Translations under genes and position numbers: made by a program
Notes under the pieces: generated by a model
Told to the model about the DNA's origin: nothing
What the model saw: only the letters and a program-made list of their open reading frames with translations
Database searches by the model: none
Part shown: positions 1 to 12,427 of the stretch, in pieces
How the letters are laid out: every line of letters starts with the position of its first letter
Position numbering within the stretch: position 1 is the stretch's first letter
Source of the DNA: Tanypteryx hageni
Lineage: Eukaryota; Arthropoda; Insecta; Odonata; Petaluridae
DNA length: 64,000 bases
Direction: 5' to 3'
Assembly (NCBI GenBank): GCA_028673005.1
Contig: CM054114.1
Coordinates: 14,819,516 to 14,883,515 of the forward strand

Positions 1-1612
1 TTTCGTTTTTTATCGTCATTCATTTTTTTCTCCACCCTCTTTCTCTAAATCCATTACGTCGATAGTCTTTTGTTCCTTAAGTCTCTCCAAACTTTTCTTC
101 GATTCCTCGTCTTACCTTGGAGATTGTGTGCGAATGTTTGCTTGTATTCGAGCATCTCGTAGCAACGGTAGTTCGGAGTGTGTGGGATGACTGTACCGGA
201 GCAGTTGGAATAAGGATGACAGCGGCACCACTCAAAGTTAACCACTTACCCTTTCCAAAGACTTCGCATACACTTCCATTGTCAAAGCTAAGAATCACCA
301 CTCTCTCTCTCTCACTGTGCTGTTTTCTTTCACCCACGCTCCCTCCCTCTCTTTCTCTCCCCCTCCCTCTCTCTCTCCCCCTCTCTCTTTCTCTCCCTCT
401 TTCTCCCGATTTCTTAGGCAAATTTAATAAGCCCGAGCTTTTCAACTCGCGCATCTATCCAACACGTGTGTTGTCATTGCGAGGGCATCGCGTTCGTTTT
501 TAATGTATTTTTTGCAGCGCGAATGGAATTACGACCAATTGCAGTCTCATTCCATTTCCCATCTCTTCATATCCTTCCTGTTATTCACTCTCTCTCTCCC
601 ACATGTATGTTACCCTCTTTTATTTTCATGGACCGGTTTTAGGGGATTATTTCTGTTAAAATAAAACTCCAAAAATACGAGTTCAACGGTATGATTTTTT
701 TTCAAGTTTAAACTTAAGAAAATTGATGTATGACACTTTTTTAACTCAAATATTTTCTGTAGAGTACTGGAATGTAATGCTCATATAATAATAAATTGTG
801 TCTGAGTAGAAATGTTTTAAGTATGAGGCACAAAATTCCAAAATTATCTGCAAGAATTCTTGAAGTGCTTCGGTGCAGCGTTGCCAAATATTATTTTCAG
901 TAAATCGCTGTGTAACATCTTGTTGATCGTTAGAAATTTGCTAGGGAATGAACGATACTGCTCTCTGCAACTGAGTGGGAACACCTGCTACATTACATCA
1001 TAGATAGTTTCGTAACTTACATTCAATGTCGTCTCACTCTCAAAACGTGTGGTAAAAATAAAGTTTTGGGACTCTTGGGTAAGTAGCTCGTGCTTTCCAA
1101 CGAAACTTGATTGATTAATCTCCACTTTGTTTTGAACAAGCGCTTTCTCCATTTATCCTTATGGCCAACAATATCGCCATTCCCGTACATGGTAGTCACT
1201 GTTCCGGAGTTGTATTACATAATTCACATTACAAAACGAAAACAATAAAATATAAAAGTAAGAGACAGATGGAAAGAATATTCCGCATATCTGTATACAT
1301 TTTCGTTTTTCAATTTTCTTTTTTGTATTTAGTATGAACGCAGATGTCGTAATTTTAACAAATGCCTAGAATTAGTTAGATTGTTAACTCGATTCGCTAG
1401 TTTTGCAAATGGTCGCTGCAGTATTCTTTTAGACGCAAGATCGAACAAAAATACTCTAGATTTAGCTACAAATTCGCTATAATGGCAATACTGTTTCGGT
1501 GGAAACAAACATTACTTCGGCTCCAGAGCTTCAGAAGAATAATGATAACGGGATGAATGCATGATAAAGTTTATAGTTGTTCCGTGACTACGGTACAGTT
1601 GATATGCGAATC
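1..1612. other. No gene seen
   Basis: Apart from the polypyrimidine tract at 290-420, only AT-rich non-coding sequence. No conserved frame, RNA gene or clear repeat end. Confidence 0.5.
290..420. repeat. Polypyrimidine tract
   Basis: Almost continuous C/T (CTCTCTCT and CCCTCCCTC motifs), low complexity. Reading frames through it are compositional only. Confidence 0.85.
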
Positions 1613-1620
1613 GTGACTCC

Positions 1621-2087
1621 CAGTGGAGGATTTAGGAGGGATCGCACATGGCGCGCGCCAGGGGCCCCGTGACGTATGGCAGTGCTTCTCAACTTGGGTT
1701 ACACGGAACCCTAGTGCTCAGCGATAGATTGGGGTTCCGTGTGGATCCGCGAAAATGGAGGAAAAAGGCAAGATTTCCCTACCGCTCAGTTACTCGAAAT
1801 CTTGAATTTCTCCCTCACACTCAGTGGCGGATTTAAGGGAGGTCGCACTTGGCCCCGAAAAAATGTTCGTGTATATAATCTCAGAAATATAAAATGTTTC
1901 GATTTAAAAATCAGTGGAACCTCTCTATGAATCCATAGAAAAACGATCGTTAAGAGGTGTCACAAAAGAGGGCAGCCGTTAGGAGTGGTTTCACTAAATA
2001 TTTAGATCGCGGAGTCCCCGACTGCTTAGCGCCAGGGGCCCCCAAATGTTTAGCGCCAGGGCCCCAGGAGGCGTAAATATGCCACTG
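1621..2087. mobile_element. hAT-type non-autonomous element with 8-bp target duplication
   Basis: The left end is CAGTGGAGGATTTAGG. The right end, read on the other strand, is CAGTGGCATATTTACGCC. The element is flanked by the direct 8-bp repeat GTGACTCC (1613-1620 and 2088-2095), the target-site length of hAT transposons. Inside, a second hAT-like terminus (CAGTGCTTCTCAACTTGGG, from 1680) and a repeated outer terminus (CAGTGGCGGATTTAAGG, at 1822) show nesting or partial duplication. There is no transposase coding. Confidence 0.65.
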
Positions 2088-2095
2088 GTGACTCC

Positions 2096-3649
2096 CATTG
2101 GCTATCTTATTGTTAGCAGAATGTGACTAGATTCTGCCTGAAGAAGTAAAACCGACACGGGACATGTTCTGAGGAAGAAAAACCGGGAAAATTATGTTTT
2201 CTGTGCCATTTGTGTATCCTTATATATAGATATAGAATTTTTTGCCTTGCGAATATTTTTATTATTTAAAATAAGAGGCATAAAAGTTTGGAATTTCGAA
2301 ATATATGAATTAGATCAACAGGTCGAGCCGACGGGGCGGTCTCTTAGCTCTCAAGTAGGAGCGCACACGCATGTGCGATCTATATGACCATATGTTACCT
2401 ATATTTTTCTGTCAATCATCGTTGTGTTGTTTAATTTAATTATTTAATGACTTATATTGATGGAAAATATAGTAAAATAACGTATGAGAGCAAAAAATTC
2501 ACGTTATCGAACAAATAAACAACAAATTAAATAAATTTGGCTATGGTATAACGGTCTATCAAATATCTATTGCGGTCATACAGATCCCACTCGCCTACTT
2601 AAAGGGTAAAATCCGGGACTTCTCCGAGTCTACCGAAACCTCTCATATCGTCTTTTTCTCGAAATTTCTGTATTCCTCCGCCTCTTGTTTCTTTATTTAC
2701 TTCGTTACTATATGAGAGAAAGGAGACTACGGTGAAAAATTGAAAATTCACAGTTGAAGGAAATTTTAAACAAATATTCTTTAAAAACAAACTCCTTAAC
2801 CGTACCTATTAAAAAATAAAAAGAATTTTTGTTTAAAAAATCTCTTTAACTGTAAATTTACTTCGTTACTGATTTGTCGTTATTGTCATCATTTGATAGG
2901 TTCGTTTCAGTGCTTGCAACGGCGCTTTCAATCGCCGTCGCTTTATCGTTTTTCCATTACCTTCACACTCGCGCTTCCATTAATCCGACACTTCCGTTCT
3001 CTACCTCTCACTTGCCACCCGACTGGAATGATACTTAACGCGCATGCGTGTTCTTACATTCTCGACCCCGTGATTATTGCGCGCAATTCCCCTTTAACGA
3101 CGGCATAAATTTGTCGGCTCGATTCACACGAATGGGCGAACGGCTCCGTTCGATGCAGATATCTAAATTAATCTCGGTCTCGTTGAGGAGCAGAAGCTAG
3201 ACAAGCGAGGGAAAGTGTCTCCTCGAGATCTTAAAAAGGGCCGCCAAGTCTTGTCAGACGCTATATGAATAAAAACTATTTCGGACGAGTCATTCCGTTT
3301 TGAGGGGAGGATTCATAGCGCAGCTACGACCAAAGGGCCCCTCGGGGCCCGATTTTCTCTCCCTTTTCTGGGATTCGGACCAGTGGCGCAACTATCGCCC
3401 GTAGAGAAATCCGAGGGGGGAGGAGGGGTAGAGAGGAAGGGAGAGAGAGGGAGAGAGGGAAAGAGAGGGCACAAGACATCGAATGTAAACTGCTCGAAAA
3501 TATGCAACCCTGTGGCCCACGCAGTCCTAGTTCCGCCGTTTGTTCTCACGATCGAGATCGCGGCAACGAGAATACAAAAGAAATTAAGTTCTTCCAAGCC
3601 ATTTACGCTCCTAACGTGATCAGGCGTTAGCCATTTTTAAACTATCAAA
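2096..3649. other. No gene seen
   Basis: AT-rich sequence followed by a more CpG-rich part (2880-3600) ending in a purine tract (3414-3468). No supported coding. Confidence 0.5.
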
Positions 3650-3794
3650 CAGGAGCGGATCTAGATGCATAGCTTTGAAAATGTTTCCATAATGCCCATA
3701 ATATAAAATAAATTGAGATAATATTTTTATGAATATTGATAATCTCCCTTATGGAGGGTAATTACCCTATTACTGCCCCGTGTATCCGCCATTG
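3650..3794. mobile_element. Small MITE-like element with CAG...CTG-type ends
   Basis: This is a 145-bp AT-rich body with inverted ends: CAGGAGCGGATCTAGATGC on the left and, in reverse, CAATGGCGGATACACGG. The shared GCGGAT core resembles the hAT-type ends at 1822. No clear target duplication was seen and there is no coding. Confidence 0.4.
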
Positions 3795-3875
3795 CCCTCA
3801 ACGTGGTGGCGTTAAATTCCCATTTTAAGCTTGGTGTTGGAGAATTTTTGTTGGTGGTTTATTTATTTACATTCA

Positions 3876-4155
3876 AAGTCATAATAAAAGATTTAAGAAT
3901 ATTTCTAAAATTAATCGTAGTGTAGGAGAATGATTAAAGCATCGAAACGTTGCGAGTATACTGGTCGTCCTGCGGCGTATGACAAAACTGGTTAACGAAT
4001 ATACTCGTTGTCTCGCAAGTCATAATAAAAGATTTCAAAATATTTCTAAAATTAATCGTAATGTAGGAGAATGATTAAGCATCGGAACGCTGAGACCATA
4101 CTCGTCATCCTGCGGCATTTGATAAAACTGGTTGACGAATATACTCGCCCCGCGC
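3876..4155. repeat. Tandem duplication, about 141-bp unit, two copies
   Basis: Unit 1 starts AAGTCATAATAAAAGATTT at 3876 and unit 2 repeats it at 4017. The two copies remain alignable to about 4153, with scattered substitutions. Nothing coding is visible. Confidence 0.8.
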
Positions 4156-7100
4156 TCAAGGGTTAAAGGGAGCTTTTAAGCATAGTAAGTGAACACACAA
4201 AATTGCATAGCGAGGAAGTTTCAGTAATTATGCAGAGGTGACTTCACGCTATTGTTTGCCATGGCTAAAATCTACAGAGCACGCTGGTGCGATTATTGTT
4301 GCGGAGGGATTAATCAAGTCGCCCGGGAAACAGATGTAATGCGGAGGAGCCCTTGAAAAATGTGTCCCCGAAGGGAAGCGTCGTTCTAGCCCCTCGACTG
4401 GGTTTATCTCACATACTACCTCTCGGCTACTCCTTTCTTCTTCGCGGAAAGTTCTTTCGACCTCGACGCCCGCAAAAGCGACACATTCAAACAGCCATAT
4501 AGATAAGGGAGGGAGCGACAATCCCTCGAGCGACGATAAGAAAAATCTGTGTAGGCGGTTGATTCACGCTCCGAGGAGATAGGAGGCCGTTAGCACTTAG
4601 AAATGCCTCGCTCGCCGTTTACGGTCTACGATTCGAAACGAATCCATGTCGTTTGATGCGAATGTCGCCGGATTGCGAAAGGCCAACTCGGACCGGGAGC
4701 AAACGAATTCTGTGATTTTTTTCACTCTCGGCAAGAAATTCTATTGGGCGGCTAATATAGTCACTCTTCGAAATACACCTATCTCTCGATTTACACGGTA
4801 CTTGATATACACGGTTTCGGTTTTAAACAGTCAAGAAAATGCGACCATTTCTCGATTTACACTAGATCTCTAGATTTGTTTATGACACTGAAGATGTCGG
4901 TGATTGAGTAGAAATTTATTCAAGTTTTGGTTAGTTTTTCCAATTTTCTAATTAAATCCATTTCCTTGATAAATATTTTTTTTATTCCTTCAATTTTGAA
5001 TATTCCAGATTGTATGAAGTTTTTGTTTAGTTCAATATAAGTGTTATTTTCTCTAATGTTTACTCCATCATTACTTCCGAATTCAAATCTTTTATGAATT
5101 TATTCTTCATTTAATGTGAAGGTTCGTGTATATAATGTTTATATTTTATTTCATTCGAATTCAAATGTCTGATAAATATATACTTATAAATAAAATTTCC
5201 AAAATTTGCTTTATTTTAAAATTAATAGGAACCTAACCCCCAATTTTATACGAAGTGTTAGCTTCGATTTACATGGTTTGATTTATGCGGTCAATCGAGG
5301 GATGAGTTTATAGTTATTCGTCTGTCGGGTTACAGGTGCTTCCGCTCCTTGCGTCCGATCCAAAATGAGATTCTTTCTCATCTAGGTAATATGTGACGAG
5401 AAAAAATTTTAAATTCAGGAAAAAACCTCTAATGCGTTCCATTTCGTCCATTTCCCAAAGATGGAGTATTATCTTCATTAAAATTAGTGACTGTATTAAT
5501 GTCTTGTTTTTTTCCAAAGCTTCGTAGATCTCCATAACAAAAATAACAGAAAACGAATAATTTTACGAACCGGTGTTTCTGTGCGTAGCCTCATCATCTG
5601 CTAGATATTAAGTCAAGGTGTAATGTAACTAGTTACAGCAGGGGCACCCAACCTGGTGCTCGCGAGCACCGCTGTGCTCTTTGACAGTTTAATTTTGCTC
5701 TTTGGCAGCCTGGTTGTGCACTTCTGCGATGCTTAAATCGCGTATTCATAACATCATTAATTTAATATGAACCGTTTCTTTCTTTTTAAATGTATATAAG
5801 AGCATTACAGATAACATTGACGTTTGATTTTAGTATTTATGGTCATTATTTTTCCCCAGAAGTATTGTGGTTTTCGCTCCAACAAGACTCGTTTTATCGC
5901 AATCACCGATCGTTTCTTGAGAAATGGCACTAAAAAATCATTCGATTATTAGACCGAGCAGAAAATTGATGTCATTGACAATCTGCTTGAAATTTTTAAT
6001 TTAAATTACAAAAATGTACTTGTTAATCTCCATCACGCTATCTCTAAACGAACTCGTTCCAAAGGTAACGAGGGGTGGAAATGTGTTTTCAGAACTATGT
6101 AGTACACGCTTCGGAATCAATGGAGGAGCAGGGGAAAAGGAAATGGATAACAGACACAGCCACGTAAAAAGAAACATCCGAAAGTAAGTATATGACGTAT
6201 ACCCGCGTGTGCGCTCATTTTCATTAATCGGCCACAGACGGCTGCGAAGGAAAACGAGGTTGAAAAGGGGAACGTAATTACATTGCTCATACGGAAAGTT
6301 ATATAAGAAAAATCGCTCTTTAAAATGGTTGATAACTAAGAAAAGTTTCTCTCCATATAGTGCCGCAATGAATGAGTTTTTCGATGGAACGATGGATATT
6401 TATATTTACAGAAGTATGAATGATGCTACCACGCCACGAAAGAGAAAAATCGGTGCAATATACAAATTGCACAAACTTTCTCATATACTACGTATACGTC
6501 TTACTATACTCTTTCCTGACTGAAAGGAATTCTTACAGCAACATAAACAACAAAACCAAAGAAAATGTCTTCGGCAAGTAAATGACATTAACATATCGAT
6601 TATCTCATTTATGTGAAAATTAAAATAAAAATAAAAACAAATATCGTAAATTTCCACTATAACTGTCTAATGGAAATTTACAGTTTTAATTTATATTATG
6701 GAATCTTTCCACAAAGTAGAGCCTTCCCAAATGCAATTTGTGAAAATTAAACTTGATAAATAGTTATACATATACATAAATGTCAAATATTATGGGGATC
6801 CGCAAAGCCACATAGGCGCTGAAGCAATGATTCTGGACGAAGATTATAGAGTGACACCAAAGGACTGTGGAGTCTTGGACGTAAAGCATGATAGATTCAC
6901 TGACACTGGACGCTATATAGTCATTTCTTAGAAGTATGGCTAATGTAATACTGTTTATGATTGAATGCTCCATAACTGAGTGAATTTAAATCAAAATTGT
7001 TAGAGCCATTTTTACTTTATCCTTATGTAGTGCAGCTTATAAATTTTTGTAAATAAATAAACAAAAGAAGAACGAGAAGCACGTTTCGTTAAGCCGAGGG

Positions 7101-7184
7101 AAAATCAATCACGACGTTTGGCAAACGAAACCGAAGGGGCGCGAGGTAAACGTCTAAATAAGTTAAGTTTAAATCGATCTCCAC
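4156..7184. other. No gene seen
   Basis: Non-coding, with only the hAT-like end at 5639. Open frames are short and without recognisable motifs. Confidence 0.5.
5639..5735 (+). mobile_element. hAT-like terminus fragment
   Basis: It begins CAGGGGCACCCAACCTGGTG, the usual form of hAT inverted termini, and includes the palindrome GGTGCTCGCGAGCACC. The opposite end was not found, so this is probably a truncated copy. Confidence 0.4.
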
Positions 7185-7604
7185 ATGTTAAGAATTAAAT
7201 TCATAATGAATAATATATGTTACCATAGGCATTTACAAATTCGCCAATCAAATTTGTTGTGTTCGCAAGAAACAGTGTTATCATTCCTGTGCAGCTACTT
7301 CTCATTATCGATTTTAAGGAACAATAACATAGATGATGATTTGCCTAACGAATTGTCACTTGAGCTTATAAAGCTAGACAAACTTTTGCTATGCAACTGG
7401 TGTAAAACATTTTACCAAATTAATCCAAAAGACTGCCCTTCAAGAGATTACTGGAACAACATGGATCCTGGAATTTTACCAGATGGACAATTAAGTTTGT
7501 CAGTCGTAGAAAAACGCTTGATTCCCCGTGTAATTCCTTTTATACAAATTATAAAATACGATGGCCGATTTGTGCAATATGGTTCAATATTAGCTACAAT
7601 ATAA
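7185..7604 (+). pseudogene. Helitron-type fragment with DUF6570-like domain
   Basis: The open frame contains LPNELSLELIKLDKLLLCNW, a Cys-x-x-Cys (CNWC), then NNMDPGILPDGQLSLSVVEKRLIPRV and a final GRFVQYG. This order matches the DUF6570 region that precedes the Rep/helicase part of Helitron-like proteins, known from family knowledge and not searched here. The frame starts in AT-rich sequence with no convincing N-terminus and stops right after the domain. No helicase follows. It is a decayed fragment of a rolling-circle transposon. Confidence 0.6.
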
Positions 7605-7756
7605 TTTTCTATACTGAATAGTAATATTTGATGCAAATTCATACATAATAATTTGATCTCATTGTCAAAATTGTAAATTCATTTCACTAAAAAGTATAAA
7701 ATTAAAATTAAAAAAACTTTTTAACACTTTTTTATAAGCGCACTGAAAAGTATAAA

Positions 7757-8000
7757 ATAATTTTTGGGTCCCAGAAAATATCTGGATCTTAAGAAAAATT
7801 TTCATTAGATATAATCACAAATCATGTATGTATCACAAAGATGTATGGCATATGTTGATTCAACAAGAATATATTTGACTATAATGTAGTGAATAATTTA
7901 ATCGACATGCGCCATACATCTTTTTCAAAGAGATCCATGATTATATCTAATGAAAATTTTCCTTAAGATCCAGATATGTTCTGGGATCCAAAAATTTATT
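7757..8000. repeat. Long inverted repeat (about 95-bp arms)
   Basis: The left arm (7757-7851) runs from AATAATTTTTGGGTCCCAG to AGATGTATGGCAT. The right arm (7907-8000) is its imperfect reverse complement, with a loop of about 55 bp. It is a foldback or MITE-like structure just 3' of the Helitron fragment and directly abuts an R1 fragment. Confidence 0.7.
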
Positions 8001-8002
8001 AT

Positions 8003-8190
8003 TCCCTTAATTGTTGGAGCTTAGTGACTCTATCCATTATCAGAAGCCTACGGAATGAGTTTATTTCTGTTCTTCGTAAGGTCTTTGAATTTTCTCGCAG
8101 TTTCTTAAAATATTTATTAATATTTAAACCTATTTTAAATTTTTGGAAATATTACAGAGATGGAGAAAGCCGTGGTGGCCACACCAGATT
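8003..8190 (+). repeat. Dispersed repeat R1, right-end fragment
   Basis: This stretch aligns by eye to 48285-48466. Shared blocks are TTAATTGTTGGAGCTT, TTATTTCTGTTCT, TCTCGCAGTTTCTTAA and the end GTGGTGGCCACACCAG (compare GTGGTGGCCACATCAG at the other copy). It is a decayed copy of the same family. Confidence 0.7.
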
Positions 8191-8275
8191 TTTGAATAAA
8201 TGGACAATTTATAAAAACCAATAGGAATAAACTACCCTTTATTGTTGCGCAATATCGTACATATCTTCGTAGTTT

Positions 8276-8505
8276 CTATTATGGATAATTTTACGGCTAA
8301 ATATGAAATATCATTCGATTTTGTTCAACCGTCTGGGCTCTAGGGCCTCGCACAGACAGACAGACAGACAGACGGCATGGTGAAAACCAACTTCTTGGAC
8401 TCGGGGACGCCTAAAACGTGTATTTCCGTCATTATCTCGAAGTCAATGTTTTTCGCGATTGAAATACTTTATACACTACGTATACGAAAAAGTAAAAACT
8501 CGACA
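8276..8505 (-). repeat. Dispersed repeat R1, left-oriented fragment
   Basis: It contains a (CAGA)n run, then AAAACGTGTATTTCCGT, ATCTCGAA, and an ACTACGTAT block followed by GAAAAAGTAAAA. The same order occurs at 45320-45460 and 45620-45775, so it belongs to the same family. Confidence 0.6.
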
Positions 8506-9642
8506 GCTTATTTTCCTGCTCTGACGCGCAATATAACGAGAACTGAGCAAACGTTAGATTATATTTTTAATTTCGGCACTTCCTTTTAAGGGGTTTACAC
8601 TCCAAAACATTCGTGCGGTCGATTACGCGGGCGATAAATTAAATGATGCAGACTCCGAAAGGCTGTCTATTCACTTTTGCGATGAAACGATTAACAAGAA
8701 GCCCAAGCCGCTAATGAAAACCGACGCTCTTTTTTTCTCTCTCTTCCTCGATGACATAACACGCTCGAATTCTCGACTCGCGGAAAAAACAGGGAGATTA
8801 AATAAACGAGTATTTTCAGACAGATATTGGAGGAAGAGAGTAGTTTACAAACCATCTCTGTAAGGCAGCGGGTTCTGGAGAACCTCAAAAGAAAAGATGG
8901 AATAAAAAAGAACTCGGTTTTCACTCGTAAGCTTTTGCGGATACATAAATCTTAAGAGGAGAGATCTTTACGAGTTTTTTTTAGAAGCTCGCAATGGTGG
9001 TGAGTATAGGCAAGAAAAATCTAAACTTCTCTTTTTCTTAGGTTTTTCAAACCTGGAATGGTTTTATCGAGGAAACATTTCATGGCTAGGAATCTGACGG
9101 TGTGTCATCTCTCGCTCCCTAGCCGGCATCTGTTTAGATTCGAGGAGATCTCGATTATCTTCCGCTCTTTAAGCGATGAACTCCCTCTGGTGTTCGTTTC
9201 CGCCAACACCACGGGGCCTTCCTCCTCCCTCCATCCCCTCCCCTCCCTCTCTTCTTCTCCTCCTCCTCCCCATCCACACACACGGCGACCGCTCCGACAT
9301 CAAAAAATATCGTCGAGGGCGCTGCTGTTTCTTCTTTTTTCTACGCGGGTGACGGGAATAGTGGGAGTCTTTTACCTCGAGATTTGTGTTAACTGAGAAA
9401 ACAGAGTTGAGAGAAAGAACGGAGTCTCTCGACCCAAAACTCAGCATTTACCAGATATTGAACCACGCGGAAGGTATGAGAGGCACTTCCAGAAATTATA
9501 ATCCCTGCCTGTAATGCATGTTCCTCAGGTTAGGTTTAATGTCTGATTACCGGAACCTCTTGTTCGTAAATGAAAATTCCCAGCATGCGGCGTGGTTTAT
9601 GCGCGACAAATTGACTGGAAAGAGGCGACGAGAATTGAGGAA

Positions 9643-11200
9643 CAGGGTCGTCTCTAGGATCCGCGGGGCCCGGGGCGATGCGGCTGCCGCGGGGCCCCCT
9701 ACCCACACGCAAAAAATATATATAGCTATGTATTTATAATTGTTATTATTACTTTTTAAAAAGTAAAAATCTAATATAAATAAAATTCAAAGAAATTACA
9801 CAAAAATGTTATCTATTAACAATTTTTGCATTGATACATACAGTATATTTTACAAATTTCATAAGGAGTATGAACATTCATCATTGATTACAAGAGTAGA
9901 AAATCTTGCAAACATTTATTACGTATTACATTTTAAAAATTTACTTTTCTAGCTTCCACATGAGCAAATCTATCAATTATTCTTGACTTATCAACTTCCT
10001 TTTGTTCAATGGATAACAGTGCCAACGCGTTCAGCCTCTCCTGTGAAATAGTCGATCGCAAATAATATTTTATTGATTTTAATTTTGAAAACGGCCTTCA
10101 GTGGACGCTATGATCAATGGTATTTTAAGAATTATCCCCCAAAGTATTTCTGTGTTTGGGTATATTTCATGCAATCTATATTTATGCAAGAAATTTAAAA
10201 TCTCAATTACACTGTGGTTTTCTGATACAATTATTGATAACATTCTTAGTTCTTCAGTAAACTCTATTCCATCTACGTCGCTTTCGGAATCCGAGTTGGT
10301 TTCATCCTTAAAAACGCGTTGTATATCGCAACAGACTTTCTGCAAGTTAACTACATTCCAAGTTTTAAGTTGGCCTCTGTTGCGCATGAACCTAAATCTA
10401 GAAACATATTCTCCGAATTGAACAAATACCCAGGACAGAAAGTTCAATGCCATATCCATGACTCGTAAAAAGAAGTCCGTTCTAAATCGCTCCTTCGCAT
10501 TTTCAATCTATCATCCTCATTTTAAAATGAAAATGACTCCTTTTGCCCATATTATAAAATTCTATATCGACTGACGTCTCATTTTTTAGTAGTTTAGCTA
10601 TTTTAGAGTTTGATTAAATGCTTCATTTCTATACCTATTTAATGCTGATTTCAAAGCATCCAAATGTTTAACTGCCATATCTTACGGACGTGGACTGATT
10701 GTAGAACTTTACTGACTTTATTTGCAGCTATTGGTATGTCATACCAAATTACAATGGAATGCAAAAATTCGAAGCTGATTAATTCATGGGAAACCAGTGA
10801 ATTTGATTTGCTTTTTATTTTCGGATTTTGACAAATTTCTGCTACTTCGAGTAAAGCTTTAATTTTTGACAATCGAAAGCGTACAGCCTTTATACATTCG
10901 GGTCTGGACTCCCACTTAGTATTAGACAAGGGTTTTAGTGATATATCTGTATACATCTTTAAGATATTTCATCTTGCCGGAGAGGCTGCGAATATAGTGT
11001 ACATACGCTGAATAACATCAAAAAGTGACATCGCCTGCGGGCAGGAATAATACGCTATATCACAGAGAACCAAATTTAAGTTATCGGGTCCACATGGCAT
11101 AAAAAATACTCTTGAATTTAGACTTAAAATGCGTGCTTGAACTACCTGTTTATAGCCCTCCATGTTCACGCCGTTATCATATCAATCGTTATATTTTATT
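9643..11200 (-). pseudogene. hAT transposase remnant (ZMYM1-like)
   Basis: Three minus-strand pieces in order make up one transposase. At 11169-10969 is MEGYKQVVQARIL...SLNSRVFFMPCGPDNLNLVLCD. At 10956-10651 is LKPLSNTKWESRPECIKAVR. From 10459 down to about 9950 is the C-terminal hAT dimerisation region (ILNFLHKYRLHEIYPN, then IPLIIASTEGRF). A frameshift near 10090 moves the frame to LRSTISQERLNALALLSIE. The N-terminal zinc-finger part is gone. The 3' terminus at 9643 (CAGGGTCGTCTCTAGGATCC) is hAT-like. It is a 5'-truncated, frameshifted dead copy. Confidence 0.75.
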
Positions 11201-11859
11201 ACTTCAATCCCGTAAAATTCTCTCTGCAAAGATGATTTACTAACGATGACAGTGCGTGTATTATGAATTCATGAGTAACGAGCGAAAATGGGCTTAGAAA
11301 GAGAGCCCTCTAAATGTCTGTCTGCTGAGAAAGTGGCGTTTGAGCTAATATTTCCAAAGTAAATAAGATTCGCGGAGCTCTTCAAATAAACTTTCGACAT
11401 AAATCAAAGGAACAGTGAATATTTATATTCTATAAATAAAAAGTGACGTAAACATAGTGTACATCTCTCCTTTAGGCATGCGCACGTGTATGTACAAACT
11501 GCCAGTAAAGGTCTCGGACTCCCTCGCTACTTAAACGAACTTCCGGTCTAATTGTTAGGTCCGCTCGAATTGTTGTCCTTCGCGATCAAGGCGCACAGCT
11601 GACATCGAGGGAGAAAGTCATCCATATTGATCCCGCGGCACGTCAACGGAGGTCGTATAAGGAAAGAGTGTGCGCGCGTGTGTATGAGACAAAGAGCGGT
11701 TCGAGGAAAGACAGAGAGAGAGAGGGAATGATGAGAAGAATGAGTTATGGGAGGGAGAGGGAATGATGGGAAGCTCAGTTAACAAGAAACTGGCGTTCAT
11801 AGACAGAATAGTGCGGAATAGTACAGTGAAAGTACGCGAAGCATGTTATTTACTTTCTC

Positions 11860-12416
11860 CATGAAAAAAATCGAATTCGAGATTTCAACGGAAATGCATG
11901 TTTCAAGATCCCCTGTACACGTTTTGACTATTTTCTCGATGATGTCTGTATGTGACAGGGTATTGTGGGCGCTCTAACTGAAAAACTTACACTCGTATCA
12001 ATACAAAATTCTGTATTTAGAAAGAGTACTATATAATAAAGAGCTGATTAGGTTTTCGCAACAATCGCTCAACCGAAGGTTGGTTTTTGGCAAATAACTC
12101 TTTTAAATCTTCATAAATATAAATATTGTTTATCATAAACTTCATAGATAATATTATTCTCTTTGACTTTTGTTTGAAACATTTTTTGTAGAACTTATTG
12201 TTAAGGAGATATTCCATTTAAACGTTATTTACAACTATTTCATCGTTGGTGGCGCTGGGATCGTTATCGAAATTTACTAGATAATTTACTATAATTACTA
12301 GATAATTTGTTTACAAGATTTTCCGCTAGTTTAGAGTATATTATAGATATTGATATTTCCTAAAACTTTTGTTTTTACAAAAGTAGATGGAGAAAGTCAT
12401 GTGTTGGCCACATCAG
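11860..12416 (+). repeat. Dispersed repeat R1, right-oriented copy
   Basis: It runs from ATCGAATTCGAGATTTCAAC through GTGGGCGCTCTAACTGAAAA. A segment at 12110-12215 is nearly identical to 46292-46408. The end is TGGCCACATCAG (12405-12416). The copy is abutted directly by a LINE fragment on its 3' side. Confidence 0.75.
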
Positions 12417-12427
12417 ATTTTTTTCAC

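Noticed and set aside
3876..4155. Possible CRISPR-like or satellite repeat
   Set aside because: Only two long units, imperfect, in a eukaryotic context; simply a tandem duplication.
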